Source: Sphaerulina vaccinii (Eukaryota; Ascomycota; Dothideomycetes; Mycosphaerellales; Mycosphaerellaceae). Taken from it: a DNA stretch of 64,000 bases. Below are positions 53,476 to 64,000 of the stretch, piece by piece. The translations under genes were made by a program, and so were the position numbers. Location of the stretch: assembly GCA_022570795.1 (NCBI GenBank), contig JAKUDP010000003.1:2666001-2730000 (forward strand), written 5' to 3'. Each line of letters begins with the position of its first letter. Positions within the stretch are counted from its first letter, which is position 1. Below the pieces are notes generated by a model, which saw only the letters and a program-made list of their open reading frames with translations, did not search any database and was not told the origin of the DNA.

Positions 53476-54712
53476 GCATTGATTATCAGGCATACTTTGT
53501 GGTTGATAGCTTCGGCAAGGTGAGGGCTTGCATGATGGGTAAACGTTGTGCGCCAGATCTACATCGGCGCGCGAACGTAACAGCTGTGTTCAGTTAAGGG
53601 CTGCACCAGCTCGGGACGATCACGTAGCTATGTACGTGCGTCTCGGCACTGTAGAGCGACTGCTCTAGGATTCAGTCGGTCTCGACGGTCTCGCGCCTCG
53701 ATGTAAGTCTGCTGATTGTAGTAGATCCAGCGTTCCACATTGAGCTTGCGGTCTTTTGCGCGGCTAACGCAGAGAACAAACTGCGCTGCGCAAGCACCGA
53801 GAGCCATGGAGAGCCGTGACCACCATGGGAAACAGGTGAGTCTTGCAGTCTTCGTAGATGTATCAGACTCGATTGAACCAGTACTCGATAGCTATAGTTA
53901 CAAACCCACCAAAACACCTTAGCTATTCCACCGGTTCCTGTGCAGACCACACAATACATCATATGACAAACCTCTCCCATCGCCAGCTCTTCTCGTTCCA
54001 CAGAACTTCCAGGCATCGAAAGTTTGTCGGCTTTGTTGCTGCGGGCCTGTGTGTCTTCTAGCTTTTGTCCGGAGGCTGAAATGCCATCCATAGTTTGAAG
54101 GTGACTTGACTCGCTTCAGGTTGACCGGAACAGAGACACTGCTCACAATGACCTCCCGCTATGCTGGTATGCTACATCAGTCTCGCCGCAAGAGTCGCTG
54201 GTACACTGATTTATATGCAAGTCGACGAGTCGGACTCGTAAGCTTTCGTGCCTAAGCCAGATGACGGTGGTGAGCTGTGGCGTCTGCTCGCATAGATTCC
54301 AGAATATCGACATTTCCGAAATATTGCTAATGCGGACTTTCTTGCATTACGCTCTACACGTCGCACCAAATAACGTAGAACTCCTCAAATAACACTCGAT
54401 CAGTCTGCTGTATATCAGGATCAACTCCACTTTCCACTCCGAGCACCTCATCGTTGTCCCAGTGCTTTCGGGTAACCCTAAGCCACTCAAGTGGATCTAT
54501 ACCAACTCTTTCTGCTCCAGGCTCATGTGGACTTCGAGAAGGCCAAGAAGGTGATTATTGGAGTGAGTACCCAAATCATGTCCTTGTCAGTGGCTGTAGA
54601 AGATGCACTCTTCAGTCGCAGATAGACTGGCGGTCATGACTTCATTCTTTCTGTTCACATTTCTATACACATCTCGCTCCATCATATTGCTGTACACATC
54701 TATCACATCATT
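53476..54712. other. Intergenic, no gene seen
   Basis: About 1.2 kb between the MPP6 and LCCL-protein stop codons. Several short frames on both strands, none convincing. No repeat or RNA gene was recognised. Confidence 0.4.
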
Positions 54713-56827
54713 TCACTTTCTGGGCTCGCTAGTTCCTGGTTCCATAGGTATCCACTCTCCATCCTCATTCCACTTTCCAGCATTCGTATAATCTGCCGTT
54801 CTGCTTCCGGACATATACGCGAACCTGAAGTATTCTGGCAGCACATTGTTCGCTGCATCAACGTGCAAGTCTCTGATATCGACATGTGTCTCCTCCTCTC
54901 CTGGATCATCATCTCCAAAGCCAGGTTCAGGAGCCGTAACACTAGATTCACCACGTCCGAGTCGATGTCTCTTCCAAGTCCAAGTATAGTTCCCAGTACC
55001 TACAATTCCATCGCCATCCCAGTAGGACTGATCATCTTGATAGCCACGGAAGCGCTCGACGTCATTGACGAGGACCGAGATGCCATCGTAGGTAGCAGAG
55101 AGCTTTCCATCGAATACTGGAAGGGATCCAAGACTGAAAGTAATGTTCTTTGCTCCGATAGCCAGAACACTGATCGCTGGTAACAGACTGCCTGAAGCAG
55201 TGCCTTTGAGGATATCGGCAGGCAGCTCTACGATAGATGCGAAACCCCAGCGCGCGACGCCGTTGATGAAGAGGCCGAGAAGGAGTCCTTGGTAGACCAG
55301 ACTTGGTCGATTCTGAAAGCTCGTGCCTGGTAGCAAAAGAAGCCCAAGTATGTAGTGATGGATTCTCAAATCGAGGCCAGGTATGGCGAGAAGGATCAGT
55401 ATAGCCAGGATGAACAGTCCGTAGATGGCGAGATATCGAGGCATACGTCCTTCGACGCGGAAAGCCCAAGCTTGTCCCAAGGCGATGAAGAATATTGTTA
55501 GCACAATTATGATTAGAGCTGGCACAGCTCCCGGCTGTGCTTTCAGATCGTGGGCCGTGAGTCGCTGTATCGGGATTCTGTCGAAGGTATAGTTGTTGAG
55601 ACTGCCAACCCAAGCTGGCCCAAGCCAGAGAATTGTCTTTTCGATTTGTGCTGTGAGTCCTGTCAAGCTTCTCTTGCTTGTGAATCGGTATGTCACGTAG
55701 GCGCAGAAGCATGCTGGGAGGAAGCGTCCAAACGCGATGCTGATCAACCCATAATATGTAGTGTTGGCTGGAGGATCGGAGACCAAGGCGACGTGGAAGA
55801 ATAGGGTCACGAATATGCTCCAAAAGTGGACTGCAGCATCTGTAGTGAACAGAGATACAAGTATTGTGAAAATCAATGTCGGAGCCAGAGCAGGCCAGCG
55901 CATGTCCTTGCATTGCGTCTTCGTGCCAGACAAGAAGCCGAACGTGTGTGGGAAGTAGCTGTCGAAGCCGGTGCTTGCTATGCTGTTGCGCTTGACACCC
56001 GGAAATGAGGACTGCTCGCCGGTCAGTGTAAGTACGCCGCAGCCGCCTTCAATATCTCGTATGAAACCAGCATGGACAGCGGAGGCGCAGATGAAGCTGT
56101 CACCACGATAAATGGCGTTGTCTACAATTTCGTCTTCAAAGCCGGTCTGTTCTTCTTTGGGCCCGCCAATGACCAGAGGCTTAAACTCCAATTTGTGATC
56201 GCCAACGTAATGGGAGGGTATCTCTTGCTTATGACAATCTGCTGGACATCGAAAAGCTAAACTTGCGTTTGAGAATGGCCTGCACATGTTACCGTTCAGA
56301 CCACAACCATTGTTATCACCCCAGTATCTCGCAGCGCAACTGAGACGTATAGGCGTTCCATGCCCCGGGATCTGCGCAGCAAACGAGGACTTGTACAGAA
56401 TCAAGGAGAACACAAGCAGCCACGAAGCGATTGCGGCCACCAGCAACCAGAACTTGCGTATCCTGTTTGGCGCATATCGATCCAGCAGGACAATAGGCGC
56501 ACGCTGCACTTTTGGGAAGAAAGGCTGTATACGATATATCCGCGGCGGGTCAGGACCTTTGACCCAGTTCACTATTGCTGCCCAGGTGTTCTTCACCGGC
56601 TTTGGTAGACGATCAACCACCTCATTCTGCAATGTCCGTCGTGCTCGTGCAGGTGAGCGATCGAAGTCGTTGTTGGGCGATCCTGGTCTCAGTGGCGCGT
56701 CTGGTCCGATAGTATCGTTGTCATCATCTTCAGTGTCGGAGGGAGAGTCGCGATATCGATCGTTGTGAGTCGTGTAACCGTTGCTGCTAGAGCTCGAGAG
56801 CTGAGCTTCGTCGTCTGTCGTTGCCAT
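54713..56827 (-). CDS. LCCL-domain multi-pass membrane protein
   Basis: This is an intronless 704-residue protein. A disordered acidic N-terminus (1-90) precedes a membrane helix near 127-147 (FWLLVAAIASWLLVFSLIL). An LCCL domain follows at about 200-300 (YRGDSFICASAVHAGFI, GGCGVLTLTG, STGFDSYFP). Then come some eight helices to about 560 and a soluble C-terminal region. Fungal LCCL proteins of this plan are widespread but uncharacterised; LCCL domains bind lipids or polysaccharides in other proteins. Location is likely plasma membrane or endomembrane. Confidence 0.88.
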   Translation of the reverse strand: MATTDDEAQLSSSSSNGYTTHNDRYRDSPSDTEDDDNDTIGPDAPLRPGSPNNDFDRSPARARRTLQNEVVDRLPKPVKNTWAAIVNWVKGPDPPRIYRIQPFFPKVQRAPIVLLDRYAPNRIRKFWLLVAAIASWLLVFSLILYKSSFAAQIPGHGTPIRLSCAARYWGDNNGCGLNGNMCRPFSNASLAFRCPADCHKQEIPSHYVGDHKLEFKPLVIGGPKEEQTGFEDEIVDNAIYRGDSFICASAVHAGFIRDIEGGCGVLTLTGEQSSFPGVKRNSIASTGFDSYFPHTFGFLSGTKTQCKDMRWPALAPTLIFTILVSLFTTDAAVHFWSIFVTLFFHVALVSDPPANTTYYGLISIAFGRFLPACFCAYVTYRFTSKRSLTGLTAQIEKTILWLGPAWVGSLNNYTFDRIPIQRLTAHDLKAQPGAVPALIIIVLTIFFIALGQAWAFRVEGRMPRYLAIYGLFILAILILLAIPGLDLRIHHYILGLLLLPGTSFQNRPSLVYQGLLLGLFINGVARWGFASIVELPADILKGTASGSLLPAISVLAIGAKNITFSLGSLPVFDGKLSATYDGISVLVNDVERFRGYQDDQSYWDGDGIVGTGNYTWTWKRHRLGRGESSVTAPEPGFGDDDPGEEETHVDIRDLHVDAANNVLPEYFRFAYMSGSRTADYTNAGKWNEDGEWIPMEPGTSEPRK

Positions 56828-57487
56828 TGCGGGTTGATGTCCGTTGCGACCTCCTCGTCCTGCTGGACGCAGCGCGTGCTATTGATGCATTGTATCGACT
56901 AAGATCGTCGCCAAATCGATGCGACCACGCCTAAGTCGTCTTTGATGCGATCGCAGGCAGAGATGATGTGGACGATGATCAAGCAATTGGCCTCGTCAAC
57001 AAGACCCACTTTTACGTGCCAAGAAGACGCGCTTTCTCCCTTTGGCATTCTGTTTCCTCGTTCTTCACTGGTTCATATCGATCCTCTGATTGCAGCCTGC
57101 AATGGAGACTATTTTCGAGGAGGGCATTGTATACCCCGTCACCAGGCAGTCTTCCGACAATGGGGAGTGCTGACATCCCCACCATGGCTGTTCAGAAGTT
57201 ACCCATCCAGTTTGCGGCGTACCAGCGCTGTATTGTGCTTGACAAGAGGCCCATATCGCCATGACCATGGTTGAGTAATGACCACTTCGCAGCCTTTGAT
57301 GTAGAGCCGCTCTGGCGCCTGCTCACTTCTGTTAACCACTTATTCACACAGCACAAATTCCCAGACAGGACTCCTATCTGCTCGACTTGATACCTGGCAA
57401 GCTTCGCAGAACAACATAGGATTACATACTCCTACCAGGTCATCGCCCCACGCTCTTGGATATCGGTTACCCCACAAGGTCTGAATA
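56828..57487. other. Intergenic, no gene seen
   Basis: This is the region upstream of both the LCCL gene and the first F-box-like gene. No supported feature. Confidence 0.4.
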
Positions 57488-58061
57488 ATGGACTCTCGAT
57501 CCTCGGCCTCGAAAGTGTTCTACACGCCTGAGATTTTGCAAGTCATTATAAGCCAGCTGAGCCTACGCGAAGTCCTTAATGCAATCGGAGCTCATCCACG
57601 CGTTCTGGAAGTTATCAAGCTCTTTTCCCATCTACGACGAAAGTTCTACCTCGAAGTTGACCCAGCTCTAAACTTCAAGAAGGAGCTCAACAGACTTAAC
57701 CCCTTATTCCTGGATCTGGCAGAGGAAATTGGCTGGAGTGAGCTGTCTCTTCGCTCGTACTATCACATGAGGACCATCAGACATGGTACGATTTTTTCGC
57801 GTTGATCGGTTCTTTTGTAGTAGAAGCGATAAGTCTCCTGGTCTCGCACGACACAATCGAGGTACTCGCACTCCAAGCTGGTACAAAGACCTGGCAACGG
57901 AGATGCTGTGGGCTCAACCTTATGGATCCGCACAGATTTACATTAACGATCGCTTACTACCATACGCCGCTTCGACAAAATTGCAAGCTCTCGAGGGACG
58001 CGTTTCTGTTGCAAAGGCAATCGCGATACTGGATCAGCTGCACGAACTTCACTGTAGGTAG
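57488..58061 (+). CDS. F-box-like small protein, two exons
   Basis: Exons are 57488-57756 and 57821-58061. The 64-nt intron (GTACTA...TTTTGTAG, pyrimidine-rich end) restores phase and gives 169 residues; without it the frame stops at 57805. The N-terminus TPEILQVIISQLSLREVLNAI resembles the F-box, followed by SWYKDLATEMLWAQPYG, as in many small Dothideomycete F-box-like proteins (the W-x-x-ML-x-QP pattern). A substrate-adaptor role in SCF ubiquitin ligase is possible but unproven. It could instead be a frameshifted copy. Confidence 0.5.
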
Positions 58062-58285
58062 CGTCGCAATGGTGGCACATCCTTATGGGATTGCTGGACC
58101 TTGGATGATGCCTCAGCGTAGATGTGTACCAACGGAAGCATGAAAGTCACATAATTGGAGCTTTGTGCCCATCCAGCTTGGCGCACACATCGTACATTGT
58201 GGCTTTACACTTCAAACCTCTCTGCAGGACTTCGAGAGCAGTACTTTCATTAATGGAGATATTCATCGGATCTGTCAAGCTCGTC

Positions 58286-59041
58286 ATGCCTCCGCCTCCA
58301 CACACGCAGAATAGGGTAGCAAGTGCGCCCAGACGCGTTAAGACAGGCTTTCTGGACTTACCAGGAGAACTGAGAAATAAAATCTACAAAGAATATGTCC
58401 CTAGCGATAATACAGTCCACGACATCATCTTCGAGCAATACCGCCCCGACTGGGATCATGTACATCCACTCATTGCAAAAGAGATCAACAGCATCTACGG
58501 TCAGGTTCAAAGCTTGCGAAATGTCGTCCTCGATGCACGATGCATCCCTCTGGCACAAGCTGTTGTAAGGTGGCAGCAATGGCAAGCAGGATTGAGTCCC
58601 AGGTCTGCCAGAGAGATCGAAGTACTTCACTTCAAATTTCCGAAGTACACGATGCGGTTCGATTTCACTTATGAGGCACCCTGTTGTTCAAATCTGCCCG
58701 GATGTCCGAACATGGTGCTTTGCATCTCAAGCGAGCTTCGCCTGGAGCCTGGTGCTGTCAACTGGGTCAACAAATCTTGCGATACTCAGTCCGTTGAGCA
58801 CGCAATGAACACAGTACTGCGCCTTTCACGAGTTCCCTTTTCGGACAAAGAACACGTGCATGTTGCCATTAATGCACTCGGGAGATGGGCTTTCAGGCAG
58901 AACTGCATACTACATTGTTTCCAACTATTTGGTCCGAGCATACTGCGACAGATTCTTCAGGATGCATTCGGCTTTGACACGATCGATGCGCATATGCGGC
59001 GTTGCGAGACATGCGCAATACCCGATATTCGTGGGCTTTGA
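58286..59041 (+). CDS. Small F-box-like protein, tandem paralogue A
   Basis: This is a 251-residue intronless frame from MPPPPHTQ (longer upstream frame not family-like). It has KTGFLDLPGELRNKIYKEYV, the short LP-x-ELR-x-x-IY motif common in small fungal F-box-like proteins. The next gene shares the start, QVQSLRNVVLDAR, the WQQWQ pair and a Cys-rich end (RRCETC). Function is unknown. Tandem location and moderate identity indicate local duplication. Confidence 0.75.
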   Translation: MPPPPHTQNRVASAPRRVKTGFLDLPGELRNKIYKEYVPSDNTVHDIIFEQYRPDWDHVHPLIAKEINSIYGQVQSLRNVVLDARCIPLAQAVVRWQQWQAGLSPRSAREIEVLHFKFPKYTMRFDFTYEAPCCSNLPGCPNMVLCISSELRLEPGAVNWVNKSCDTQSVEHAMNTVLRLSRVPFSDKEHVHVAINALGRWAFRQNCILHCFQLFGPSILRQILQDAFGFDTIDAHMRRCETCAIPDIRGL

Positions 59042-59254
59042 ACTGAATTGGTAAAGATGCAATGATGCGCCAGGGAGAGCGTGACAGCCAACAACAGTCT
59101 TTTTGGTACTGCTCGACGACTACCTCAGGCTAGCAGACTTCTGAATAGACTTCGCATAACGTGGCTTCTCATGTTCAAAAATTTCGACTCTCAGATAGTG
59201 ATCCCTATCACCCCACGAACTCGATGCCCAATTCATCACAGCTCTAGAACAACC

Positions 59255-60031
59255 ATGTCTCACCAAATACCAGCGCAACTCACAACAAGTATGGCCACTG
59301 TCCGGGACCAAGTCAAGACTGGCTTCTTCGACCTACCACGAGAACTGAGAGACATGATTTACAAGGAATATCTTCTTATCGACAACGAATACCACATCAT
59401 ACTCGAGCAACAAAAGCGCGAACTCGCCCTGGTGAATCCATGCATCGCGCAAGAACTTCAGGAGATCCCGCGTCAAGTGCAAAGCCTTCGCAAAGTCGTC
59501 TTGGACGCCCGTCATCTGCCAAAAGAGCAGATCGTGCCGGAATGGCAAAAGTGGCAGAAATCTCTGGATGACACGATGGCAGCGGAGATCGTACATATGC
59601 GGTTCGAGTTCCAGGAGTACTGCGTTGAGGTGGAGATCAAATTCCTCCCATCTATCACATCACCTGCATATTGGCGAGGATGCAATCACAATGTTCTCTC
59701 CTACACCATTCGTGTTCACCGTGATCCGGATTCGACTACCCGGCTCAGCGAAACAGCCCACTTCAAGGAACGATTGGGTCCCAAACGTGACGCTTATATT
59801 ATTACGTTTGTTATCGGATCTTTACTTGATCGCATTCGGTATATCGGAGCTTGGGCCCTTATGACCGAGGGTAGCTTCCACCATCTGGAGAGTAGTGGCT
59901 TTTCGAGAGGGCTGGCATTCGACGTCGAAATGTGCGAAGATGCGGAAGTACAGAAGCATATCTTGGGATGCGGAAAATGCGCTTGGGTGCGGCCTATGAT
60001 CAGTTGGTTAAACTTCGAGTATGGCAAGTAA
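59255..60031 (+). CDS. Small F-box-like protein, tandem paralogue B
   Basis: This is a 258-residue intronless frame from MSHQIPAQ; a second Met (MATVRDQ) 12 codons in is possible. It aligns by eye with paralogue A over most of its length: KTGFFDLPRELRDMIYKEY, QVQSLRKVVLDARHLP, PEWQKWQKSL, and a Cys-containing end (ILGCGKCAW). Divergence is considerable, so the duplication is not recent. Confidence 0.75.
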   Translation: MSHQIPAQLTTSMATVRDQVKTGFFDLPRELRDMIYKEYLLIDNEYHIILEQQKRELALVNPCIAQELQEIPRQVQSLRKVVLDARHLPKEQIVPEWQKWQKSLDDTMAAEIVHMRFEFQEYCVEVEIKFLPSITSPAYWRGCNHNVLSYTIRVHRDPDSTTRLSETAHFKERLGPKRDAYIITFVIGSLLDRIRYIGAWALMTEGSFHHLESSGFSRGLAFDVEMCEDAEVQKHILGCGKCAWVRPMISWLNFEYGK

Positions 60032-60272
60032 GGCGGGCTGCGATCGAGTCAGAAGTGCAGCATTGCAGCGGCATAAGGGTTAGAAGTCTCGACATGTTAA
60101 GCAGGCGACGGAAGTGGTTGAGCTGAGCTTGCGCTGTTCTGTATCTATTTCGTATCTGTCGCTGTATGTCGTAGAAGCTTATCTGCAGCTCCAGTCAATA
60201 TGATGCTGCTTCACGGGAAGATCTTCAAATACAGTTCTTACATTTACACAAAGTAGTATAAGCCAACAGATC

Positions 60273-62201
60273 TCACGAGTCCTGGAACATATGCGTTGGA
60301 ATATTGTAGTCAGCGTAGTCCATATGCACGAATGCTCGATCGACTGTACACAATAAAGTTAGCATCACTTACATCAACACCGTTTTCATCAAGTTAGACT
60401 TACCACTCGGCACACTCTCTAATACATATTGCAATGACTCTCCCAGATCGTGCGAATCTCTCAGAGAAATCTCCTCGTCTAACACAATATCCACTTCCAC
60501 ATTCAGCTTATCACCAGAATGATACGCCTGTAGTCCCTGAATCTTCTGAATCGTCTTTGCGAACCTCATAGTCAAGTACAACAAGATATTTCTCTCATCT
60601 GCGCTAGCAGAAGCTCCTGTCAAGTTCCGAATATGCTCGTTGGCAGTCCGGCTCCAGTTTACAATCACGTAAAGAGACAGAGCGATACCGCCGACCGGGT
60701 CCAACCACCAGATGTTCGCGTAGTAGCCCACGAGAGGGAAGATGATGGAGAAAGTGTTGAAGACCACATCGGTCATTGCGTCTTGTGCCAAGGCCTGGAC
60801 TGAGCTGTTCTTAATCAGGCGACACCAGGCCCAGCAGGCGCCTTTGATGGCTACAGTGGATGCCATGATTGCGATGGCGGAGTTGGTGAGTTGTACTGGT
60901 TCGTGATTGCCGTTTGTCAAGCTTGAGAAAGCTTCCCACATGACTTGTATGAAGGCTGTGATCATGATTACGGAGAAGACGAGGACTCCTACTGGTTCGA
61001 GACGTCGGCGGCCGATTGGGTAGGCGTATTGATCTGTTCGGGAGATGAGGCGGGTTGTAATGCCTACGATGGCAGTGGAGAGGAAGTCGAGCGCAGCGTC
61101 TACCAAGGAGGCCAGTACCGAAACGGAAGAGGACAAGATGACGACTATGATCTTCATGACCAGGAGGGCGCTGTTTGCGATGAGATTCACAATGATGGCG
61201 ACTGTGACGATTCGTGATTGGGAAGAATGTTCTTCTTCCAGTTCCAGATCCGGTGGCATTTCCTGGGCCTCGAGATCGCTATCGCTGGACAGAAGAGGTT
61301 CTGCCTCAGCCTCATTATTATCGTCATTGGCATTCTTGTTGGCACTGGTGCTTCGATTCGCCTTCTTCACATTATACAAGTCTTTCGTTCTGTTGATCCT
61401 CTGTGGTGGTCTCTGTCCATTCGGCACAGCATCATCATCCGCAAAGAGACTGTCCTGCGAACCGGCGCGCTCGTGATAGATGTGCGATGGACCAAACTCT
61501 TCACTACTTTCGTCGATCGTCTCTGGCATATCGTCTTGCCATGACGTCTTCTTGATTGCAGACCGAGTCTGTGGCTGATGGTATTCCTGGATCAGATCGT
61601 GCGGCAGACTGCTGTCCAGCAAGCGATCAATGTACATGTAGTGTTGGATGAGATAGTTGTTGCGCTCATAGTACTTCCGTACAGCCTTCGACTTGATCTT
61701 CTTGAGCTGGTCGTCTGACTTCCAGTACTGCTCCCACTGGTATCGCGGGTTCGTGGACCCGATCAAGCGCTGACTGCGCACTTGAGGAGTGTTGAGGATG
61801 CTCGCGGCATAGCTCATGCGCCTGTCCACACTGTCGCCGCCGCCCCATCCTGCCGCAGAGGTATGCCCAATCTCCAGCCCATCCTGACTCCCCTCGCTGT
61901 CCTTGCGTTGTCGTAGCATTGGCATTTCAGCGGCTGTAATGGAATTATGCCGCACATTCCATCCGCCTTTCCGGGTGAGGTTCACGCTGGATCGCGACTG
62001 TATGATGGAAGGCAAGTGTGACCCGCGCGTCGAGTAGGGCGACGGCGACGGCGACGCGCCTCCATCGGCGTTCGTGTGCAGCACATCGGAGTGGTTCAAA
62101 GGGAGGAAGTTGCGGTACTGGCTGTTGGGACGGTTGTCGGCGTTGTGAGACTGCGTTCGAGCCAGTCGATCGTCGTCCGGTAGTGATACATGGGCGCACA
62201 T
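60273..62201 (-). CDS. Cation diffusion facilitator, Mn-type, two exons
   Basis: Exons are 60404-62201 and 60273-60343; the 60-nt intron has a GCTAAC branch and keeps phase, giving 622 residues. The short last exon supplies the family end (AFVHMDYADYN), which unspliced reading lacks. A long cytosolic N-terminus (about 330 residues) precedes six helices. The metal sites are DAALD in helix 2 and DAMTD in helix 5; DxxxD in both is typical of the manganese CDF group. A cytosolic C-terminal domain follows. It should export Mn(II), perhaps also Fe or Zn, from cytosol into an organelle or out of the cell. Confidence 0.92.
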
Positions 62202-62600
62202 GGTGATTTCTAGAGCTCTAGAGCTCGTCGATGATTATCGAAAGAGTGACATGTGTGTGAAGCAGAAAGATTGGGACTGCCCACGTGCTTGGAGCTTTGA
62301 ACTTTGTTTGTTTGACTGTGATTGGAGGTGATCGACATGCTTCTGGAACACGGACCGACTCGAACAGTGTGGAGCACTTCCGCGGCGTTTCTTCCTCACA
62401 TTCACTTCATGTTTCATGCACGACAGTGATATTAATATCCTACCTCCTCTTCCATAGTGACGTTCTGGACTGCCATGTCCTGGCTTTGACAGCCAGACGA
62501 AGGAGCTGCGACATTAGATACCTCCGTAGCCCGAGGCCGGTGTGGGCATGTAGCGCCACAATGCGCAGACTGCGAGCCCCATCGCCACCCACAAATATCC
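62202..62600. other. Intergenic, no gene seen
   Basis: This holds the CDF promoter and the 3' end of the next gene. No other feature was recognised. Confidence 0.4.
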
Positions 62601-63650
62601 TCAGCCTGTAAGGAGCTTGTTGATAGGCCAGCATATGAGTTGCAATAGCAAGGACAGTGGCAGCAGCCCGAGAGCACCGACAGAAATCAGCCCAACATCT
62701 GCAAGGTGATAATAACGTTTCCAGCCTGTCGCATCTTTCATCTGTGTACGACACCATTGCTTGTACTGCGGCCAGCTGTTCAAGGAGATAGCAAAAGCCT
62801 GAATGGGTACTAGCACAACCACATACGCCACGAGCGCAGCCGGTGCACCAACTAGAATGCATACGACACCAAGCCCCTCAGATATGGCTTCCGATGGATG
62901 TCTCCACGTGAGACAGTAGTTCGAGCACTTATGCTCAAAGCAGACTTCAACGCTGATGTTTTTGCGAGCGAGGCGTGTGACCGTTGCCACTGTACGGCAG
63001 TACTGCTCAAGGTTGCGCACTATACGCGCTTGCCTCGTGGCCATGTCACAGGTGGGATAGGGGCAATCATGCTCGGGCATATGCCACGGATTCTTCCCTG
63101 AACCGTTAGACAGAATGCGTGTCTCGGTCCGACATGTACTCTCCAAGAAGATCTTGGTATGAAGCCGGATGTGCTTCTTCTCCTGGGTGCCGCAGATGTC
63201 GCTGTGTCGATCGACGAACCTGCGAAGCTGCCACAGCTCACTTCCACCCGATGGATCATTCATCATGCTCGATTCAAGCTTAGACAACCAATCGTCCTCG
63301 CCTGCTCTGTTCGTCACGACTTCTCTCAGGAACGGCGCTGCACGAAAGATCGCAAGCCTCTCTTTGAGAGGCTGCTTCCACACTTTATCGTCGAGGAGAA
63401 CATGTTCCACGCCAGTACCTCCGATTTTGACGGGATTTTGGCAGATCCATTGTTCGAGCACTTCCAGGCGTAGCTCCAGAGGGAGCTCAGAGATACGTTC
63501 GTTGAGGCGCTCTTGTGATCTTTTCTTACGCACTCTTGAGTTCACCTTTTCACGCAAGTGCTCCCAGTATGTTCTCGAGAAGACGCGAGGTTTATTCCTC
63601 AGGCCTTTCGAAACCGACATGTTGAGCGGTGAGGCTGGCACCCCTGGCAT
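62601..63650 (-). CDS. Hypothetical protein with two C-terminal membrane segments
   Basis: This is an intronless 349-residue frame. I do not recognise a named family. Residues 45-65 (ERISELPLELRLEVLEQWI) resemble the short F-box-like LP-x-ELR motif. The middle has conserved-looking His/Cys pairs (CGTQEKKHIRLH, HDCPYPTC, CFEHKCSNYC). Two hydrophobic stretches follow (VVCILVGAPAALVAYVVVLV and ISVGALGLLPLSLLLQLICW). A later start at MSVSKGLRN is possible. Confidence 0.6.
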   Translation of the reverse strand: MPGVPASPLNMSVSKGLRNKPRVFSRTYWEHLREKVNSRVRKKRSQERLNERISELPLELRLEVLEQWICQNPVKIGGTGVEHVLLDDKVWKQPLKERLAIFRAAPFLREVVTNRAGEDDWLSKLESSMMNDPSGGSELWQLRRFVDRHSDICGTQEKKHIRLHTKIFLESTCRTETRILSNGSGKNPWHMPEHDCPYPTCDMATRQARIVRNLEQYCRTVATVTRLARKNISVEVCFEHKCSNYCLTWRHPSEAISEGLGVVCILVGAPAALVAYVVVLVPIQAFAISLNSWPQYKQWCRTQMKDATGWKRYYHLADVGLISVGALGLLPLSLLLQLICWPINKLLTG

Positions 63651-64000
63651 CGCTCCAGATTTATCCCGGCGCTGATCGATCTTGCTGGAATTTAATGTGC
63701 GTGGCTCGGTGGAGAAAGTAGAGATCGTGGGAGTGGAGACTTGTAGGCGCTAGCCGGCACTTGGCAACGTTAGCGCTTTACTTTCAGCTTCACTTGCTGA
63801 CGACCACACGACGTATAGACCTCACTCACAAAACACGGATACTCGTCTCTACCAAATGGTCGAGAGGAGCTCTGCAGCACGGGACCGTCGCGATGGCTTG
63901 AAAGCACCGGCGGCGTCTGCATAAGACCCTCTGGCCACATCTCATCGCCCTAGAATCTCGCCACCAACACATCAGCCAAGCAACCAGCGCGCCGCTCGCA
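63651..64000. other. Window end, no gene seen
   Basis: This is the upstream region of the hypothetical gene. No frame or element could be supported before the window ends. Confidence 0.4.

Noticed and set aside
1..64000. CRISPR arrays, bacterial operons, riboswitches, rRNA genes
   Set aside because: The window is eukaryotic nuclear DNA with spliceosomal introns. No regularly spaced repeats or rRNA sequence was seen.

Overview
The window is nuclear DNA of a filamentous ascomycete. Genes are compact and on both strands, introns are 48-65 nt with GT...CTAAC/CTGAC...AG signals, and one AT-rich block looks destroyed by repeat-induced point mutation (RIP). Gene content and the UstYa-family (DUF3328) genes suggest a Dothideomycete, possibly Mycosphaerellales; that placement is inference.

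Layout. 1-12.6 kb is housekeeping: an amino-acid permease cut by the window edge, a hotdog thioesterase, aminopeptidase P, the arginine enzyme ArgJ/ARG7 with two Gcn4/CpcA-type sites, a Sis1-type DnaJ and the ribosome nuclease NOB1. 13.2-25 kb is an accessory island. 25-34 kb holds MCM5, VPS54 and a TmpA-like membrane oxidoreductase. After about 2.9 kb without a gene come a 4CL-like ligase, the divergent ribosome-biogenesis pair LSG1/LTV1, the divergent nitrogen pair UreF/acetamidase and an interrupted tRNA-Gly. 47-64 kb carries surface or secreted proteins (a single-pass protein, a GH71 glucanase, a Kre9-like protein), MPP6, an LCCL protein, three small F-box-like genes, a CDF metal transporter and an orphan.

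The accessory island looks like a decaying fungal RiPP (dikaritin-type) cluster. Its centre is a 111-residue secreted precursor (minus strand, exons 16141-16210 and 15823-16088). It has a signal peptide, four Kex2 Lys-Arg sites and three near-identical ten-residue blocks ending in Trp. Around it are three UstYa-like genes, one intact and two with a one-base frameshift, a SAT4/rhodopsin-type membrane protein and a broken O-methyltransferase. A RIP-degraded hAT transposon of about 3.7 kb lies between the two frameshifted UstYa genes and ends about 30 bases before the start codon of one. In such pathways Kex2 releases the repeats and UstYa-type proteins oxidise or cyclise them. No known product is recognised.

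The second striking object is a tRNA-Gly(UCC) gene at 46568-46762. It appears to be interrupted by a canonical anticodon-loop intron and by two further insertions that look like spliceosomal introns. All exon joins were worked out by eye from splice motifs, reading phase and family similarity; no search or alignment was run.
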